Shown here piece after piece: positions 13,857 to 14,064 of a stretch of DNA of 14,064 bases. The notes under the pieces are model-generated. The model did no database searches, was not told where the DNA came from, and worked only from the letters and a program-made list of their open reading frames with translations. The position numbers were made by a program, and so were the translations under genes. Source of the DNA: an uncultured Flavobacteriales bacterium (GTDB lineage: Bacteria; Bacteroidota; Bacteroidia; Flavobacteriales_D; Sanyastnellaceae); the NCBI GenBank assembly GCA_937996585.1, contig CALKUW010000147.1, forward strand, positions 1-14,064. The letters are read 5' to 3'. The stretch's first letter is position 1. Each line of letters opens with the position of its first letter.

Positions 13857-14064
13857 AGCGAACGGGATGGATTTGGTGCTTGGCTTGGCTCTTGATGGCC
13901 TGCAACAGTCCGGAACAAGGGACGGTCATCCAGACCTGGGAAACCGGAGCGCCCAAGGAGGTACACCGCGAAATGGAAGATGGATCCGGTGTGGAAGTGA
14001 CCATATTCCACGGCAACGGCAAGATCCACATGCGCGGCAAACTTCTGGACGGGCAGCGTCAGGG
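13853..14064 (+). CDS. YwqK-like MORN-repeat lipoprotein (5' end only)
   Basis: The first 70 codons of a gene running off the right edge. The ATG at 13853 overlaps the polyprenyl synthase stop. Residues 1-17 form a lipoprotein signal (Lys2, Arg3, a Trp/Leu-rich core, then LLMAC with Cys17 lipidated), and the mature part begins NSPEQG. Residues about 45-70, with FHGNGKIHMRGKLLDGQRQ, look like the first MORN-type unit of the proteins annotated as YwqK-family antitoxins, in which G-x-I/L-x-x-x-G-x-x-x-x-G-x-x-x-G repeats form beta hairpins. In Bacteroidota such lipoproteins are abundant and the antitoxin label is usually inherited by homology; no toxin gene is visible. The signal peptide and coupling make the gene real; the family call rests on a single repeat. 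Confidence 0.72.
   Translation, partial: MKRTGWIWCLAWLLMACNSPEQGTVIQTWETGAPKEVHREMEDGSGVEVTIFHGNGKIHMRGKLLDGQRQ

Overview
The window is a GC-rich, gene-dense stretch of bacterial chromosome that looks like the phylum Bacteroidota, most likely a flavobacterial lineage of unusually high GC. The evidence is the Bacteroidota -7 promoter box (TAnnTTTG) upstream of prs and of the sensor kinase, near-absence of Shine-Dalgarno sequences, a DnaG with the zinc-ribbon replacement I associate with Flavobacteriia, lipoproteins with an acidic stretch after the lipidated Cys, an RprX/RprY-like two-component pair, and the gene clusters yicC-gmk-nadD and prs-rplY-pth. No rRNA, tRNA, CRISPR array, insertion sequence, phage gene or attachment site is visible. 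Only the two edge genes are incomplete.

Layout. 1-478 (+): 3' end of an aldehyde dehydrogenase of the 2-aminomuconate/2-hydroxymuconate semialdehyde type. 568-1518 (+): coiled-coil lipoprotein with a C-terminal OmpA/MotB-like peptidoglycan-binding domain. It meets head-on, with zero gap, a cysteine-rich repeat lipoprotein (1519-2475, -). That gene is divergent from recJ (2576-4294, +), which converges on dnaG (4301-6337, -). Upstream of dnaG on the same strand is a two-component system: kinase 7113-8432 and regulator 6421-7116, overlapping by ATGA. A 67-bp divergent promoter region separates the kinase from the prs-rplY-pth cluster (8500-10671, +), which makes PRPP, a ribosomal protein and peptidyl-tRNA hydrolase. 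This cluster converges on yicC-gmk-nadD (10690-12817, -), whose three genes overlap by 4 nt each. Divergent from yicC is a polyprenyl diphosphate synthase (12882-13856, +), coupled by ATGA to a truncated YwqK-like lipoprotein at the right edge (13853 onward).

The content is mainly housekeeping: nucleotide and NAD precursor supply (prs, gmk, nadD), DNA replication and repair (dnaG, recJ), translation (rplY, pth), RNA turnover (yicC) and quinone side-chain synthesis, interleaved with lineage-specific envelope lipoproteins and one envelope-type signalling pair. I see no convincing new defence or mobile system. The points most worth a second look are: a primase that has lost all four zinc ligands, the six-unit Cys-rich surface lipoprotein with an internal 24-bp duplication, -7 boxes placed 4 nt before start codons (suggesting leaderless mRNAs), and three convergent gene pairs with almost no intergenic DNA.
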